Shown here: positions 9,203 through 18,639 of the stretch, piece after piece
How the letters are laid out: each line of letters starts with the position of its first letter
Numbering within the stretch: position 1 is the stretch's first letter
Assembly: GCF_016757965.1 (NCBI RefSeq)
Contig: NZ_JAEKIW010000011.1
Coordinates: 1-64,000, forward strand
Reading direction: 5' to 3'
DNA length: 64,000 nt
Source of the DNA: Archaeoglobus neptunius
Lineage (GTDB): Archaea > Halobacteriota > Archaeoglobi > Archaeoglobales > Archaeoglobaceae
The notes under the pieces: generated by a model
What the model saw: only the letters and a program-made list of their open reading frames with translations
Told to the model about the DNA's origin: nothing
The model's database searches: none
Made by a program: the position numbers and the translations under genes

Positions 9203-10986
9203 CAGAGAAGAAAGGAGTGGACAGACCCCTCAGGACACCCATAGTTGCTGTTTTGGGACATGTTGATCACGGTAAAACAACACTACTGGACAGAATCAGA
9301 AGATCGAGAGTTGTTGCGAAGGAGGCTGGTGGAATAACCCAGCACATCGGGGCAACGGAAGTCCCAATTGACGTCATCAAAAAAATATGCCGGGATATCT
9401 GGAAAGTTGATGTTAAAATTCCCGGCCTTCTTTTCATAGATACTCCCGGTCACAAGGCCTTCACGAACCTGAGGAGGAGGGGTGGGGCTCTAGCAGACCT
9501 CGCAGTCCTGATAGTCGACATAAACGAGGGGTTTAAGCCCCAGACTGAAGAGGCCCTGTCAATACTGAGAACGTTTAAAACCCCCTTTGTTGTTGCCGCA
9601 AACAAGATAGATAGGATTCCAGGATGGCAGAGCAACGAAGACATGCCATTCATGAAAAGCTACGCCATGCAGGAGGATTTTGCAAAACAGAATCTGGAAA
9701 ACAGGATTTACAACCTTGTGGCCGAGCTCTACAAGTTCGGTTTCTCGGCAGACAGATTTGACAGAATATCTGACTTTACGAGGACGGTGGCCGTTGTACC
9801 AATTTCAGCCCTGAAAGGCGAGGGCATTCCCGAACTCCTTTTAATCCTTGTAGGTCTTGCCCAGAGATATCTGGAAAAGAATCTCCGCCTGCACATTGAA
9901 GGTAAGGCGAGAGGGACTGTTCTGGAGGTAAAGGAGGAAAGGGGGCTCGGCACCACCTGTGATGCGATACTCTACGACGGAACGTTGAAAGTCGGGGACA
10001 GAATAGCTATCGCCGGTAAAGACGAAGTTATCGTAACAAACATCAAGGCCATCCTCAAACCGCCACCCGTAAGAGAGATGAGAGTTGAGAGCAGGTTCCA
10101 GAACGTGAAAAGTGTCACGGCTGCAGCAGGTATAAAAATAGTCGCTCCAAACCTGGAAAATGTCCTCGCAGGAAGTGAGTTCGAGGTTGTTGAGAGCGAG
10201 GACGACATCAAAGCATTCGAGGAAAGGATAAAGAGAGAGTATGAAGAGATAGCGATAAGAACTGACGATGAGGGAATTGTGCTTAAAACAGACACACTCG
10301 GTTCTCTTGAGGCTCTTATAAACGAGCTGAGACTGGAGAACGTCCCAATCAAGAAGGCCGAAGTTGGAGATGTGGACAAAAGAGATGTCGTGGATGCATC
10401 CGCCAACAGAGACGAGCTGAACAAAGTTATTCTTGCTTTCAACGTAAAACTTCTGCCCGGGGTGGAGGAGGAGGCAAAGAAGTACACCGTGAGAATATTT
10501 TCAGACCAGATCATTTACTCACTTATTGAAAGATTCGTAAAGTGGAGAGAGGAGGAGAGGCTTGCAAGAGAAAGACAGAAGGTTGAGGCATTAATCAAGC
10601 CGGGGAAGATCAAGCTCATGAAAGAGTTTATTTTCAGGAGAAGCAAGCCTGCGATTGTTGGAGTTAAGGTACTGGCCGGAGAGCTGAAGAGGGGAGCCAA
10701 TCTCATAAAACCCGACGGAACGAAGGTGGGTGCAGTGAGAACGATGCAGAAAGAGGGGAAGAACATAGCAATTGCCAGCGCAGGAGATGAAATAGCAATT
10801 GCGATTGAAGACGTGACCATCGGCAGGCAGCTTGAAGGGGACGAGGTTCTTTATGTTGACGTTCCGGAGAGGCATGCAAAGGTTATTGAGAGAGACCTTC
10901 TCGACTCTCTTGATGAAGAGACAAGAAAGACTTTTCTTGAATTTCTGGAAATTAAGAGAAAAAACAATCCGTTCTGGGGAAAGTAG
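9199..10986 (+). CDS. infB: Translation initiation factor aIF5B (IF-2)
   Basis: The GTPase that helps subunit joining and positions initiator tRNA. G-domain motifs appear as [12 protein letters not shown] (residues about 15-26), DTPGH and ANKID. Domain II, the IF2 domain 3 region and a C-terminal domain with the long helix follow, total 595 residues, the archaeal length, without the long N-terminal extension of eukaryotic eIF5B and without an intein. Switch residues look intact. The gene is coupled to ndk and followed after three bases by a thioredoxin-like gene. Confidence 0.97.
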   Translation: MTEKKGVDRPLRTPIVAVLGHVDHGKTTLLDRIRRSRVVAKEAGGITQHIGATEVPIDVIKKICRDIWKVDVKIPGLLFIDTPGHKAFTNLRRRGGALADLAVLIVDINEGFKPQTEEALSILRTFKTPFVVAANKIDRIPGWQSNEDMPFMKSYAMQEDFAKQNLENRIYNLVAELYKFGFSADRFDRISDFTRTVAVVPISALKGEGIPELLLILVGLAQRYLEKNLRLHIEGKARGTVLEVKEERGLGTTCDAILYDGTLKVGDRIAIAGKDEVIVTNIKAILKPPPVREMRVESRFQNVKSVTAAAGIKIVAPNLENVLAGSEFEVVESEDDIKAFEERIKREYEEIAIRTDDEGIVLKTDTLGSLEALINELRLENVPIKKAEVGDVDKRDVVDASANRDELNKVILAFNVKLLPGVEEEAKKYTVRIFSDQIIYSLIERFVKWREEERLARERQKVEALIKPGKIKLMKEFIFRRSKPAIVGVKVLAGELKRGANLIKPDGTKVGAVRTMQKEGKNIAIASAGDEIAIAIEDVTIGRQLEGDEVLYVDVPERHAKVIERDLLDSLDEETRKTFLEFLEIKRKNNPFWGK

Positions 10987-10989
10987 CCC

Positions 10990-11274
10990 ATGAAAGCAAT
11001 TATTTTCACAAGCAGATACTGTCCTTACTGCAGATACTTTGAGAGAAACGTTGAGAAGCTCAGAGAAGAGATCGGAATTGCATTTGAGGTCGTGGATGTT
11101 GACAGAAATCCCGAACTTGCTGAAAGATACGACGTGACAATTCTGCCAACGCTCGTAATCGTGGAAAACGGAGAGGTTGTGGGCGGATTGATGGGCTATG
11201 CTGACTACCAAACTGCTCTTGAAGCGATAAAGGAGCAGATTTCAGCATTTTTTCAATCTAATCACGAAAACTGA
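10990..11274 (+). CDS. Thioredoxin/glutaredoxin-like protein
   Basis: A 94-residue dithiol redox protein. The active site is RYCPYCRYF near residues 10-18, and the cis-proline lies in TILPTLVIVENG. CPYC is the glutaredoxin-type dipeptide, but the overall layout is that of small archaeal thioredoxins, so the reductant is uncertain. It is the last gene of the L7Ae operon. Its final 33 bases overlap the 3' end of the convergent histidine kinase gene. Confidence 0.9.
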   Translation: MKAIIFTSRYCPYCRYFERNVEKLREEIGIAFEVVDVDRNPELAERYDVTILPTLVIVENGEVVGGLMGYADYQTALEAIKEQISAFFQSNHEN

Positions 11275-13188
11275 ACCCTTCGGTTTATTGTCCTCCACCC
11301 AGATTTTGCCCCCGTACCTTTCGATGATTTTTCTGACTATGAACAGCCCAAGCCCCGTCTGAGCGGTTTCACCGTATTTAAACCCTTCTTCAAATACCCT
11401 GTCTTTTATTTCGTCCGGTATTCCTCTTCCATAGTCGGCCACTCTTATCTCGCAGTAGTCGTCATACTCATTTACCGTTATATCGATTCTATCAGTTCCG
11501 CTGTGAATTTTTGCATTCTGTACAATATTCTCCACGACCGATCTCAATCCCTCGTCAGCCAGTGCCATACATCTTCCGTTTACCTTCACAGGAACATCAA
11601 AATCCCTGACCACATCCTCAATAATTTCATCCACACTTATGCACTTCAGCTCCCCCTTTTTTACCGCACTCTCAAAAGCTCTCATATTTCTTACTATATC
11701 AACAGCCCTTTCCACACTCTCGAGAGATTTTTCGGCGTATTCGAGCTGTCCTGTCTCTATCGCAGTTTCAAGATACCCAAGTGAAGACGTTAAAGCGTTT
11801 AGCACATCATGACGAAGAGTTCTGTTGATCAGCTCAAGCATCTCTGTGAGCTCTTCAAGCTTCTTTCTCTCTGCCTCAAGCTCTGTTATATCCACGTCAA
11901 AACTTAGCACGGCCTTTTTGCCTTTATACTCGATGGGGACAACCGTTCCATACAACCACCTGACATCTCCACCCTTGCTTAAGGCTCTGAAACGATACGG
12001 CCTGTCCGTCTCTCCCCTCAGCATTTTGATCGCATGTTCTCTCACTCCCTCTCTGTCATCACGGTGGACGATTTCAGATATGCTCTTCCCCACAATTTCC
12101 TCAATATCGTACCCCAGAACGCTTTCAAACGCACGATTGACCAGTGTGAATTTTTCATCCACGGTAATAAACTGGATTATGGGGGATGAGTTAAAAATCG
12201 TCCTGAACAATCTCTCACTCTCTCTGACCTGTTCCTCCAGTTTTTTTCTCTCGGTGATATCGAGAACTATTGCGATAATGGACTTCCTGCCCTTCCACAG
12301 CATTGCACTACCACTGACGAGGACACACCTCTCTTTACCATCCTTTCTGACTATCCTCAACTCATAAACAGGTCTTTCACCCCTCAGCCTCCTTTGCTGC
12401 ATCTGTTCTGCCATCTCATGATAATCCGGATGTATCAGATCCCACACGGACTTACCGATAAGCTCCTCTCTACTGTAACCTGTGAGTCTTTCAGCCTCAT
12501 CATTGGCGAATACTATCTTTCCGCCCTGGTGAACGATAATTCCAACCGGAGATACTTCGGCAAGTGTTCTGAATCGCCTTTCCCTTTCCTCAAGCTCTTT
12601 TTCCAGCTTAATCCTCTCAGTAATATCCCTCCCAACAACCACCTTTCCGGTTAACAGCCTGTAGCTCAGTAAGCTGTATACTCTCCCGTCAGCCTCACAT
12701 ACATCATCACTGCAGAGTTCTTCAAAGTTCTCTCCCAAAACCTCTCCAAAAATTTTCTTGGCAGTCTCATTCATCTCAACAACCCGCCCGTTATCGTCCA
12801 GAAATACGATAATGTCCGGTGACAGCTTCAGCAGATCCTCCCTCTCCATTGTGAGTACGATGTATCCAATTGTGTAATCCAGCTTCTCAAAAACTGGCTG
12901 AAAGATTTTCTGATATCTCCTGAGAATTTCATCATCTCTGCCAAGCCAGATTTTAACAGCTTTTCCTGAAAACACCAGCCTTTCAGTCGATTCGCCGTTT
13001 TCTGGAATTCTAATCTTCAGTTTCAGTGCAGGAACCTCTGCCCTAAATTGTTCAAAACCCATTCTTTTCAGGATTTCCCTACCCAGCTCAATCAGCAAGT
13101 TTTTCGGGTCTCTGGGGAATATCAGTGTCGAAATTTCGTAAAGAGCAGAAACCAGCTCATTCCTCTTTTCGTTCACCAACAATACCAC
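11242..13188 (-). CDS. PAS-domain sensor histidine kinase
   Basis: A soluble kinase with no membrane segment. After an N-terminal region of about 130 residues come three PAS-type domains (LSPDIIVFLDDNGRVVEMNE, VGIIVHQGGKIVFANDEAER and IIQFITVDEKFTLVNRAFES), then a phosphoacceptor helix (NRTLRHDVLNALTSSLGYLE) and an ATPase domain with VENIVQNAKIHS (N box), VADYGRGIPDE (G1) and GLGLFIVRKI (G2). All catalytic boxes are intact. The longest start is GTG at 13188; a GTG at 13176 fits better behind the AAGGTGG at about 13184-13190. No response regulator is adjacent; the nearest in the window is at 49698-50042. Confidence 0.93.
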   Translation of the reverse strand: MVLLVNEKRNELVSALYEISTLIFPRDPKNLLIELGREILKRMGFEQFRAEVPALKLKIRIPENGESTERLVFSGKAVKIWLGRDDEILRRYQKIFQPVFEKLDYTIGYIVLTMEREDLLKLSPDIIVFLDDNGRVVEMNETAKKIFGEVLGENFEELCSDDVCEADGRVYSLLSYRLLTGKVVVGRDITERIKLEKELEERERRFRTLAEVSPVGIIVHQGGKIVFANDEAERLTGYSREELIGKSVWDLIHPDYHEMAEQMQQRRLRGERPVYELRIVRKDGKERCVLVSGSAMLWKGRKSIIAIVLDITERKKLEEQVRESERLFRTIFNSSPIIQFITVDEKFTLVNRAFESVLGYDIEEIVGKSISEIVHRDDREGVREHAIKMLRGETDRPYRFRALSKGGDVRWLYGTVVPIEYKGKKAVLSFDVDITELEAERKKLEELTEMLELINRTLRHDVLNALTSSLGYLETAIETGQLEYAEKSLESVERAVDIVRNMRAFESAVKKGELKCISVDEIIEDVVRDFDVPVKVNGRCMALADEGLRSVVENIVQNAKIHSGTDRIDITVNEYDDYCEIRVADYGRGIPDEIKDRVFEEGFKYGETAQTGLGLFIVRKIIERYGGKIWVEDNKPKGSVFVIRLKKC

Positions 13189-13353
13189 CTTCTGTTATAT
13201 AGGCTCATTTCATTTTCTATTTATCTATACACAATATATTACATTTTTGCTTAGTATATATAAACCAGATGCGATTGAATTAAATGCCGGGAGATCGTCA
13301 TTCTATTTCCAGATACCGGGGTTGTGATCGTCTTTTTCCTCTGGAACATGTTG

Positions 13354-13400
13354 ATGATTGTAATAATTACCTTTAGTATAATAATTATTATTACAATCAT
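13354..13400. repeat. Inverted repeat upstream of a mini-ORF
   Basis: ATGATTGTAATAAT at 13354-13367 is matched exactly by its reverse complement at 13387-13400, separated by 19 AT-rich bases. It lies just upstream of a TATA box (about 13418-13427) that serves the 24-residue ORF at 13455 and probably the UbiA gene, so a regulator-binding site is the natural reading. Confidence 0.5.
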
Positions 13401-13454
13401 GAATATATTTTTAGAAAAATTTAAATATCAAATAGTGTAGGAATTTATGAGGTG

Positions 13455-13529
13455 ATGGAAATGGAAAGGAAGGATGAGAGGAAAGAAGCGGAGAAAGTGT
13501 TTAAGAGTGTTAAGCTGTTTGGCAGCTAA
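13455..13529 (+). CDS. Possible 24-residue leader peptide ORF
   Basis: A very short frame starting ATGGAAATGG behind a good ribosome-binding site (GAGGTGAT, 13450-13457, overlapping its first ATG; the ATG at 13461 is well spaced) and a TATA box about 30 bases upstream. It encodes a highly charged peptide (MEMERKDERKEAEKVFKS, then VKLFGS). It ends 17 bases before the UbiA-family gene. It could be a real small protein or a leader. No family is recognised. Confidence 0.35.
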   Translation: MEMERKDERKEAEKVFKSVKLFGS

Positions 13530-13546
13530 CGAAATAATTTTGCCCT

Positions 13547-14419
13547 ATGTTTATCTTTTTGAAATATGGTAGTAAGCCAATAAATGTGGCGTACCCTCTT
13601 CCGCTTGTATCGTTTCTCGCCTTTTCGCTGAATCGAATGGACTGGTTCTCCTTTCTGGTATCGTACCTGTTCTCCTTTTCGTTCTTCACAGCAGCCAACC
13701 TGTGGAACCACATCAACGACGCTGAGGATGACGTGAAAGGTGGAGACGTGGACGCGAAATTTTTGATCGAGAACAGAAAAGAAGGAACAATTACGGCATT
13801 CCTTTTTTATCTGATCTCGTTTCTGCTGGTGCTGCTCTACTCCAGAGAACCCATCTCAATTCCATTTACACTAATCCTTATTTTTCTCACGTGGGTGTAC
13901 TCCGACAGAGTATTTTTTGGAAGGCACATAAGGAGGCTGAAAGAGGACTACAGAACAGAGGTTCTCACATACCTCGTTGTATCCCCTCTATTTCCTGCTG
14001 TTATATGGGGCTTTTTCTCCCCTTTTTCAGAGGTGACCATAGCTTTCGTGGCGGTAACCTCGATGATCTACCTGTCAGCCGCCATACTGAAAGATATCAA
14101 AGACATCTCAGCAGATTCCATGGCAGGGTACAGGACGCTGGCCGTCGTTTTTCAACCCTCAACGTTGTTTAAGGTTTCGGCTGTTCTAAATATCATCGCA
14201 ATTTCTTCTGTTGTTATATTCTCCATCGAAAGGATATTGCCAAAATCAACATGCCTTACTGGAGCTATGCTGGTACCCGTTTTATTTTCGGTGTTAAGAA
14301 TCAGATCGTCAGGATGGAGATTTACACAAGACACACTTCCATTTCTAAAGATTTACACTCTCACATATCCGACATCTCTCGCACTACTGAGCTTTATCTC
14401 TATTCTTGTGATGAGCTGA
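13547..14419 (+). CDS. UbiA-family membrane prenyltransferase
   Basis: A polytopic membrane protein of 290 residues. The first aspartate-rich motif (NHINDAEDDVKGGD, about residues 53-66) and the second (LKDIKDISADSMAGYRTL, about 183-200) are those that bind prenyl diphosphate through magnesium in the UbiA superfamily, and eight or so hydrophobic segments are visible. Substrates could be a quinone precursor or an archaeal lipid intermediate; the sequence does not decide. It follows a short ORF with a palindromic upstream site and ends two bases from the convergent gene at 14422. Confidence 0.85.
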   Translation: MFIFLKYGSKPINVAYPLPLVSFLAFSLNRMDWFSFLVSYLFSFSFFTAANLWNHINDAEDDVKGGDVDAKFLIENRKEGTITAFLFYLISFLLVLLYSREPISIPFTLILIFLTWVYSDRVFFGRHIRRLKEDYRTEVLTYLVVSPLFPAVIWGFFSPFSEVTIAFVAVTSMIYLSAAILKDIKDISADSMAGYRTLAVVFQPSTLFKVSAVLNIIAISSVVIFSIERILPKSTCLTGAMLVPVLFSVLRIRSSGWRFTQDTLPFLKIYTLTYPTSLALLSFISILVMS

Positions 14420-14421
14420 TT

Positions 14422-15633
14422 TCAAAAGTTTAAACTTAAAGTGGACAGAGTTGCATTAGTGAATATCCCATCCTCAACTTCGCTCATGCAGTTTTTCTTT
14501 AGTAGGCCAGTATATGAAGGATGTGAACTAATCACTCCAAAACTTTGAGTTTTGTCTACCACTTTAACAATTTGATCCTCAAACATCAGCATAATATTCT
14601 GATCAAGAACAACAAAACTGGTGCTCTCCAGCTCATTAATAACCCTACTTATTCCACCCTTCAATACCTCACCAACAAACACTGCCTCTGAGAAAAAAAC
14701 ATCGAGATCAAAAAGCGATGGATAAAACTTCACATCGTAGTCCATCAAACCCAGATATGACGAACCGAAATTCTGTCTGCTTATAAACAGAATTCCGTAA
14801 GGAGTTGCTCCAAAAAACCTACCTTTTTCAATATCCCTTTCCAGATTTTCTTTCATCATGATGTTGTACTTCCTCAAAAAGTCCTTCACCTTCATCCCAT
14901 TTATGCTCGAGATTGCAATTCCCTTTTTTTCCACAAAAACTTCATCAATATACTGAAATTCCTGCTTCAAAATTTCTTTCGTCTCCTCAAGACTTCCGCC
15001 CCTCTCAGGCAAAAAGTCCGTATAACGAACCTTAAAGTCCCTGTTGAAAGACAGGTTGACAATTCCTCTGCCAAGTTTTCGTCCATTAACGGCTATCTGT
15101 GGTTTTCCAATCCCTATGTTAAGAGGAAAAATGTTCAAAGCCACAGCCTTGCTGCCATCATCTCTGAAAGGTCTGAGAATGGTATTCATTGGATATATTA
15201 TCTCCTCATAAATTCTGGACGCCTTATCAATATCTGTTGTTAATTTAAGCCTCAGTGCGCCGGATATAAAAGAGAACATACTCTCTACATAAAAGATGGG
15301 ATAAATCAACATGTTAAACTTTCCCTTTCTTGTCGATCTGAGTTTTTCTACGACTTCGCTGGCCTTTCCCCTGAATACACCTATGCTGCATTCAATATCG
15401 GTGAACATGCAGAGACAGCCTCTCGTCCAGACGCCATCAGGCGTGATAAAACCCTCCACCGGAACGCTGACCGTGTCAAAATTAAACTTAAATTTATCGT
15501 ATCTTTTTTGTAAGCTTTCGGTCAGAAAGAGTATCGCAAGAGTTGGTTCAATTCCTGCAGACCTCATTTTTTGTTCTATTTCCTCAAAGGCCTTTCTGGG
15601 ATCGTTTTTGAGAGTATAAGCAAATTCTATCAT
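14422..15633 (-). CDS. Unknown protein, possibly FIST-like sensory protein
   Basis: A soluble 403-residue protein, last in a three-gene set with a KaiC-like ATPase and a roadblock protein. The N-terminal part (IEFAYTLKNDPRKAFEEIEQ, then TLAILFLTES and VSVPVEGFITPDGVWTRG) resembles the FIST_N pattern, a small-ligand sensory domain, and the C-terminal half (GATPYGILFISRQNFGSSYL) could be FIST_C. I do not see catalytic motifs. The start overlaps the stop of the roadblock gene (ATGA), so the two are co-translated. The FIST assignment is an inference from layout and weak resemblance. Confidence 0.45.
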   Translation of the reverse strand: MIEFAYTLKNDPRKAFEEIEQKMRSAGIEPTLAILFLTESLQKRYDKFKFNFDTVSVPVEGFITPDGVWTRGCLCMFTDIECSIGVFRGKASEVVEKLRSTRKGKFNMLIYPIFYVESMFSFISGALRLKLTTDIDKASRIYEEIIYPMNTILRPFRDDGSKAVALNIFPLNIGIGKPQIAVNGRKLGRGIVNLSFNRDFKVRYTDFLPERGGSLEETKEILKQEFQYIDEVFVEKKGIAISSINGMKVKDFLRKYNIMMKENLERDIEKGRFFGATPYGILFISRQNFGSSYLGLMDYDVKFYPSLFDLDVFFSEAVFVGEVLKGGISRVINELESTSFVVLDQNIMLMFEDQIVKVVDKTQSFGVISSHPSYTGLLKKNCMSEVEDGIFTNATLSTLSLNF

Positions 15634-15962
15634 ACCATTCTCCTCAAAGTTTCCGTGTCAACCCTCAGTTTATAAAGCGAGGTCTCGTCAGAGGTGCCCA
15701 CAACAAGAATAAGCCCTCCCGAGAGAGGACGAAACAGAATCCCCTCACCCCCGAGTCTGAATTCGACGCTATCAAGCCTGTCCTCCATGATCTGCCTTGA
15801 TACCACGTCTATTTGCCTTTCCATCCACTCGACAACCGGTATATACTTCCTGTCCTTGATGTGAGTTACGAGGGGTGTGCCGTCTATTGTATAAATCGCA
15901 GCAAACATTATCGACTCGTCCGATTCGAAAGGTTCGATTATGCGTCTCAACCTTTCGACCAT
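15630..15962 (-). CDS. Roadblock/LC7-like small protein
   Basis: A protein of about 110 residues with the alternating strand-helix pattern of roadblock/LC7 (Mgl B-like) domains: MFAAIYTIDGTPLVTHI, then IDVVSRQIME, EFRLGGEGILFRPL and GLILVVGTSDE. Such proteins regulate small GTPases or bind partners as homodimers. The start at 15962 is preferred because GGAGAG lies six bases upstream; a longer frame to 16019 would run far into the ATPase gene. It overlaps the ATPase gene by 16 bases and the downstream gene by four. Confidence 0.6.
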   Translation of the reverse strand: MVERLRRIIEPFESDESIMFAAIYTIDGTPLVTHIKDRKYIPVVEWMERQIDVVSRQIMEDRLDSVEFRLGGEGILFRPLSGGLILVVGTSDETSLYKLRVDTETLRRMV

Positions 15963-16717
15963 GCAACTCTCCGCTTTATTTTTTCCACATCCTCTCTTGT
16001 GAGTGCTCCCCTTCTGCAAAGATCTCTGATTTTTTCCATAGCAATTTCCGGTAAGTCCAGTTCTTCAACTTCAAATCCCTCCCCTCTACGTTCATCCACT
16101 ACAATCCCCACCCCATTTATGATGTAAAACGGATAAACGCCTTCACCATGCCACGACATCCTGTGCTTTAGAACCCTGAGGGTTCTGCTGTAGGGCCCAC
16201 CGTAGCCCGTATACTTTAAATTGATGATGCTATCCGCAAGAAAAACAACAATTTCCTCCGACCTGTACACAGGCTCCTCAACGGTTATCAGAGCTGTTCC
16301 ATTTGCCTTCAAATTTTTAAGGAACCAGTTCAAATTTTTCCTCTCTTTGCTGTCCATATCCACTACAATGGGGGAGATTGAATCAACAACTATTCTATCA
16401 TACCTGAGAACGTTTTTCAGCAAATTCGGGACATCTTCCTGGGAAAGCATCTCCACCTCAAGCTGTCCGTTTTCCAGATAACCGGACAGATCCCAGTACA
16501 TTGAAGCCGCAAGTCTCAGAAAATCATCCGCATCGAGATCGGGGGAGGCATACAGGCATCTATTCCCGTTTTCAAGTCCTTCGAGGATGAAGTTCATGCA
16601 AAATATCGTTTTACCGCTACCCGGTCCCCCCAATACAGCGTTTACTGTATTTTCGATGAATCCCCCTCCAAGGATTTTGTCGAGTCCGTAGATGCCACTC
16701 ATAATCCTTCGATTCAT
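15947..16717 (-). CDS. KaiC/RadA-like single-domain ATPase
   Basis: A 256-residue RecA-superfamily ATPase of the archaeal KaiC-like group. The opening MSGIYGLDKILGGGF is the standard family start, Walker A is GGPGSGKT (residues 30-37) and Walker B is DRIVVDSISPIVV. The C-terminal tail (LTREDVEKIKRRV) is helical and could contact partners. Related archaeal proteins act in signalling and DNA repair control. It heads an overlapping cassette with a roadblock protein and a possible FIST protein, which argues for a signalling role here. Confidence 0.85.
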   Translation of the reverse strand: MNRRIMSGIYGLDKILGGGFIENTVNAVLGGPGSGKTIFCMNFILEGLENGNRCLYASPDLDADDFLRLAASMYWDLSGYLENGQLEVEMLSQEDVPNLLKNVLRYDRIVVDSISPIVVDMDSKERKNLNWFLKNLKANGTALITVEEPVYRSEEIVVFLADSIINLKYTGYGGPYSRTLRVLKHRMSWHGEGVYPFYIINGVGIVVDERRGEGFEVEELDLPEIAMEKIRDLCRRGALTREDVEKIKRRVAWSKG

Positions 16718-16998
16718 TATAATAATTAGCTCGAAACCAGTATAAATAAATTTTTCAGAAAAACACTGTTACAGAAAAGGAGAGGCCAATTTCTATTCCA
16801 TATACTAGCAATTCTCTCACTTCCTCTCTGGATTTTGTCCGTTTTTCCAAATTTTTGAGACTACAGAGACTTTGTAAATTTAAATATAAGCTCTAAAATA
16901 CTACTTGCTAATACGGACTTCCTGCTCTGGCTTTTATGAAAAATACATGCCAAAAGCAGTCAAGATAGTATTATAAACACTATCACAAGCTATGTGTC
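16718..16998. promoter_or_regulatory. Divergent promoter region with palindromic TATA element
   Basis: A 281-base gap between the leftward KaiC-like cassette and the rightward binding-protein gene. At 16964-16984, GATAGT and ACTATC form an inverted repeat that brackets a TATA box (ATTATAAAC); the ATG follows at 16999, so a bound protein would block the promoter. No gene is seen in the gap. Confidence 0.45.
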
Positions 16999-18552
16999 AT
17001 GAAGAAGCTATTTGTTGTTTTCGCCCTGGTGGTGGCAATATCACTGCTGGGCTGTGCACAGCAGGCCGAAAAGAAACCGGTAGAGGAAAAAGCGATAACG
17101 ATTGGTGTTACAGACAAAATTACCGACCTCGACCCAGCAAATGCTTACGATTTCTACACCTGGGAGGTTCTGAACAACGTAATGGGCGGTCTGATGCGGT
17201 ACAAACCCGGAACAACCGAGCTTGAGCCGTATCTCGCCGAAAGCTATGAAGTGAGTGACAACGGGCTGGTTTACACATTCCACCTGAGGAAGGACCTGAA
17301 ATTTGCAGATGGTACCCCGTGCAAGGCACAGGATGTCGTGAGAAGTATAAAGAGAGTCATGGAAATACAGGGTGACCCATCGTGGCTCGTTACCGACTTT
17401 GTGAAGAACGTGGAGGCTGTTGACGACTACACTGTAAAGTTCACCCTCAAGAAGCCAGCATCATACTTCCTGGCATTGCTGGCCACACCACCGTACTTCC
17501 CGGTTCATCCGGCATACAAGGAAAAAGAGATCGACACAGACCAGACCGCAGGAGGCGTCGGGCCGTACAAGATAGTGGAGTGGAAGAGAGACCAGGAACT
17601 CATCCTCGAGGCCAATCCGTACTTCTTTGGTGACAAGCCCAAAACTGAAAGAATCATTGTGAGGTTCTACAAAGATGCAACCACGCTGAGACTTGCGATT
17701 GAAAAGGGAGAAATAGACATAGCATGGAGAACCCTTACGCCCATTGACATAGAATCTCTGAAGGCAAATCCGAACCTCAAGGTCATAGAGGCTCCTGGTG
17801 GTTTTATAAGATATCTGGTTCTCAACGGCAATAACAATACCGACTATCCAACAAAGGATGTCAGAGTTAGGAAGGCAATCGCTGCAGCTATCGACAGACC
17901 GGACATTGTCCAGAGAGTGTACAGAGGAACGGTTGAGCCACTCTACTCACTGGTACCAATCGGAATGTGGAGCCACATTGACGTCTTCAAGGACATGTAT
18001 GGAGACGGAAATATCGATCTGGCAAAGCAGTATCTGAAAGAGGCGGGATACAGCGAGGACAACAAGCTGAAGCTCGAACTCTGGTGGACCCCAACGCACT
18101 ACGGAGATACCGAGAAGGACCTCGCTCAGGTGCTCAAGGAGCAGCTTGAAAAGACGGGAATGATTGAGGTCGATCTCAAGAGTGCTGAATGGTCAACCTA
18201 CGTCGATTATGCCAGAAAGGGTGCAATGATGGCTTCGCTCTTCGGCTGGTATCCAGACTACCTCGACCCCGATGACTACACAGCGCCATTCCTGAAGAGC
18301 ACGGCAAACAACTGGCTTGGCTACCCGTACAGCGACGAGAAGATGGATCAACTGATTGAGAAGGCTTCGGTTGCAACATCCCATGACGAGAGAGTACAGC
18401 TTTACAAGCAGATTCAGCAGAAACTCGGAGAGGATGCCCCCATAATCCCGCTGATCCAGGGTAAGCTGACCATCGTTGCCAAGAAGAACATAGAGGGTAT
18501 AACGCTGGATCCAACAATGATATTCAGATACTACCTCATATACGAGGTTTAA
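16999..18552 (+). CDS. Peptide/nickel-type ABC transporter substrate-binding lipoprotein (orphan)
   Basis: A family 5 extracellular solute-binding protein of 517 residues. The N-terminus MKKLFVVFALVVAISLLGC is a lipoprotein signal with C19 as anchor. Family markers include SYEVSDNGLVYTFHLRKDLK, a GGVGPYKIVEWKRDQEL region and DVRVRKAIAAAIDR. It delivers oligopeptides, nickel or sugars to an ABC permease, but no permease or ATPase gene is adjacent; the nearest complete set is at 55-60 kb with its own binding protein. It has a separate promoter and a T-rich terminator, so it is a single-gene unit. Confidence 0.9.
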   Translation: MKKLFVVFALVVAISLLGCAQQAEKKPVEEKAITIGVTDKITDLDPANAYDFYTWEVLNNVMGGLMRYKPGTTELEPYLAESYEVSDNGLVYTFHLRKDLKFADGTPCKAQDVVRSIKRVMEIQGDPSWLVTDFVKNVEAVDDYTVKFTLKKPASYFLALLATPPYFPVHPAYKEKEIDTDQTAGGVGPYKIVEWKRDQELILEANPYFFGDKPKTERIIVRFYKDATTLRLAIEKGEIDIAWRTLTPIDIESLKANPNLKVIEAPGGFIRYLVLNGNNNTDYPTKDVRVRKAIAAAIDRPDIVQRVYRGTVEPLYSLVPIGMWSHIDVFKDMYGDGNIDLAKQYLKEAGYSEDNKLKLELWWTPTHYGDTEKDLAQVLKEQLEKTGMIEVDLKSAEWSTYVDYARKGAMMASLFGWYPDYLDPDDYTAPFLKSTANNWLGYPYSDEKMDQLIEKASVATSHDERVQLYKQIQQKLGEDAPIIPLIQGKLTIVAKKNIEGITLDPTMIFRYYLIYEV

Positions 18553-18573
18553 ATTTTTTATTTTTTGTTGTAA
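18549..18573 (+). terminator. T-rich terminator after the binding-protein gene
   Basis: The stop codon is followed at once by two runs of T (AAATTTTTTATTTTTTG), the usual form of an archaeal intrinsic terminator without need of a hairpin. Confidence 0.55.
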
Positions 18574-18639
18574 TTATAATCTGCAAACTACCGTCCAATA
18601 TCCCGTAAAAATTATATGCTTCAAAAAACGGAAGTCTTC

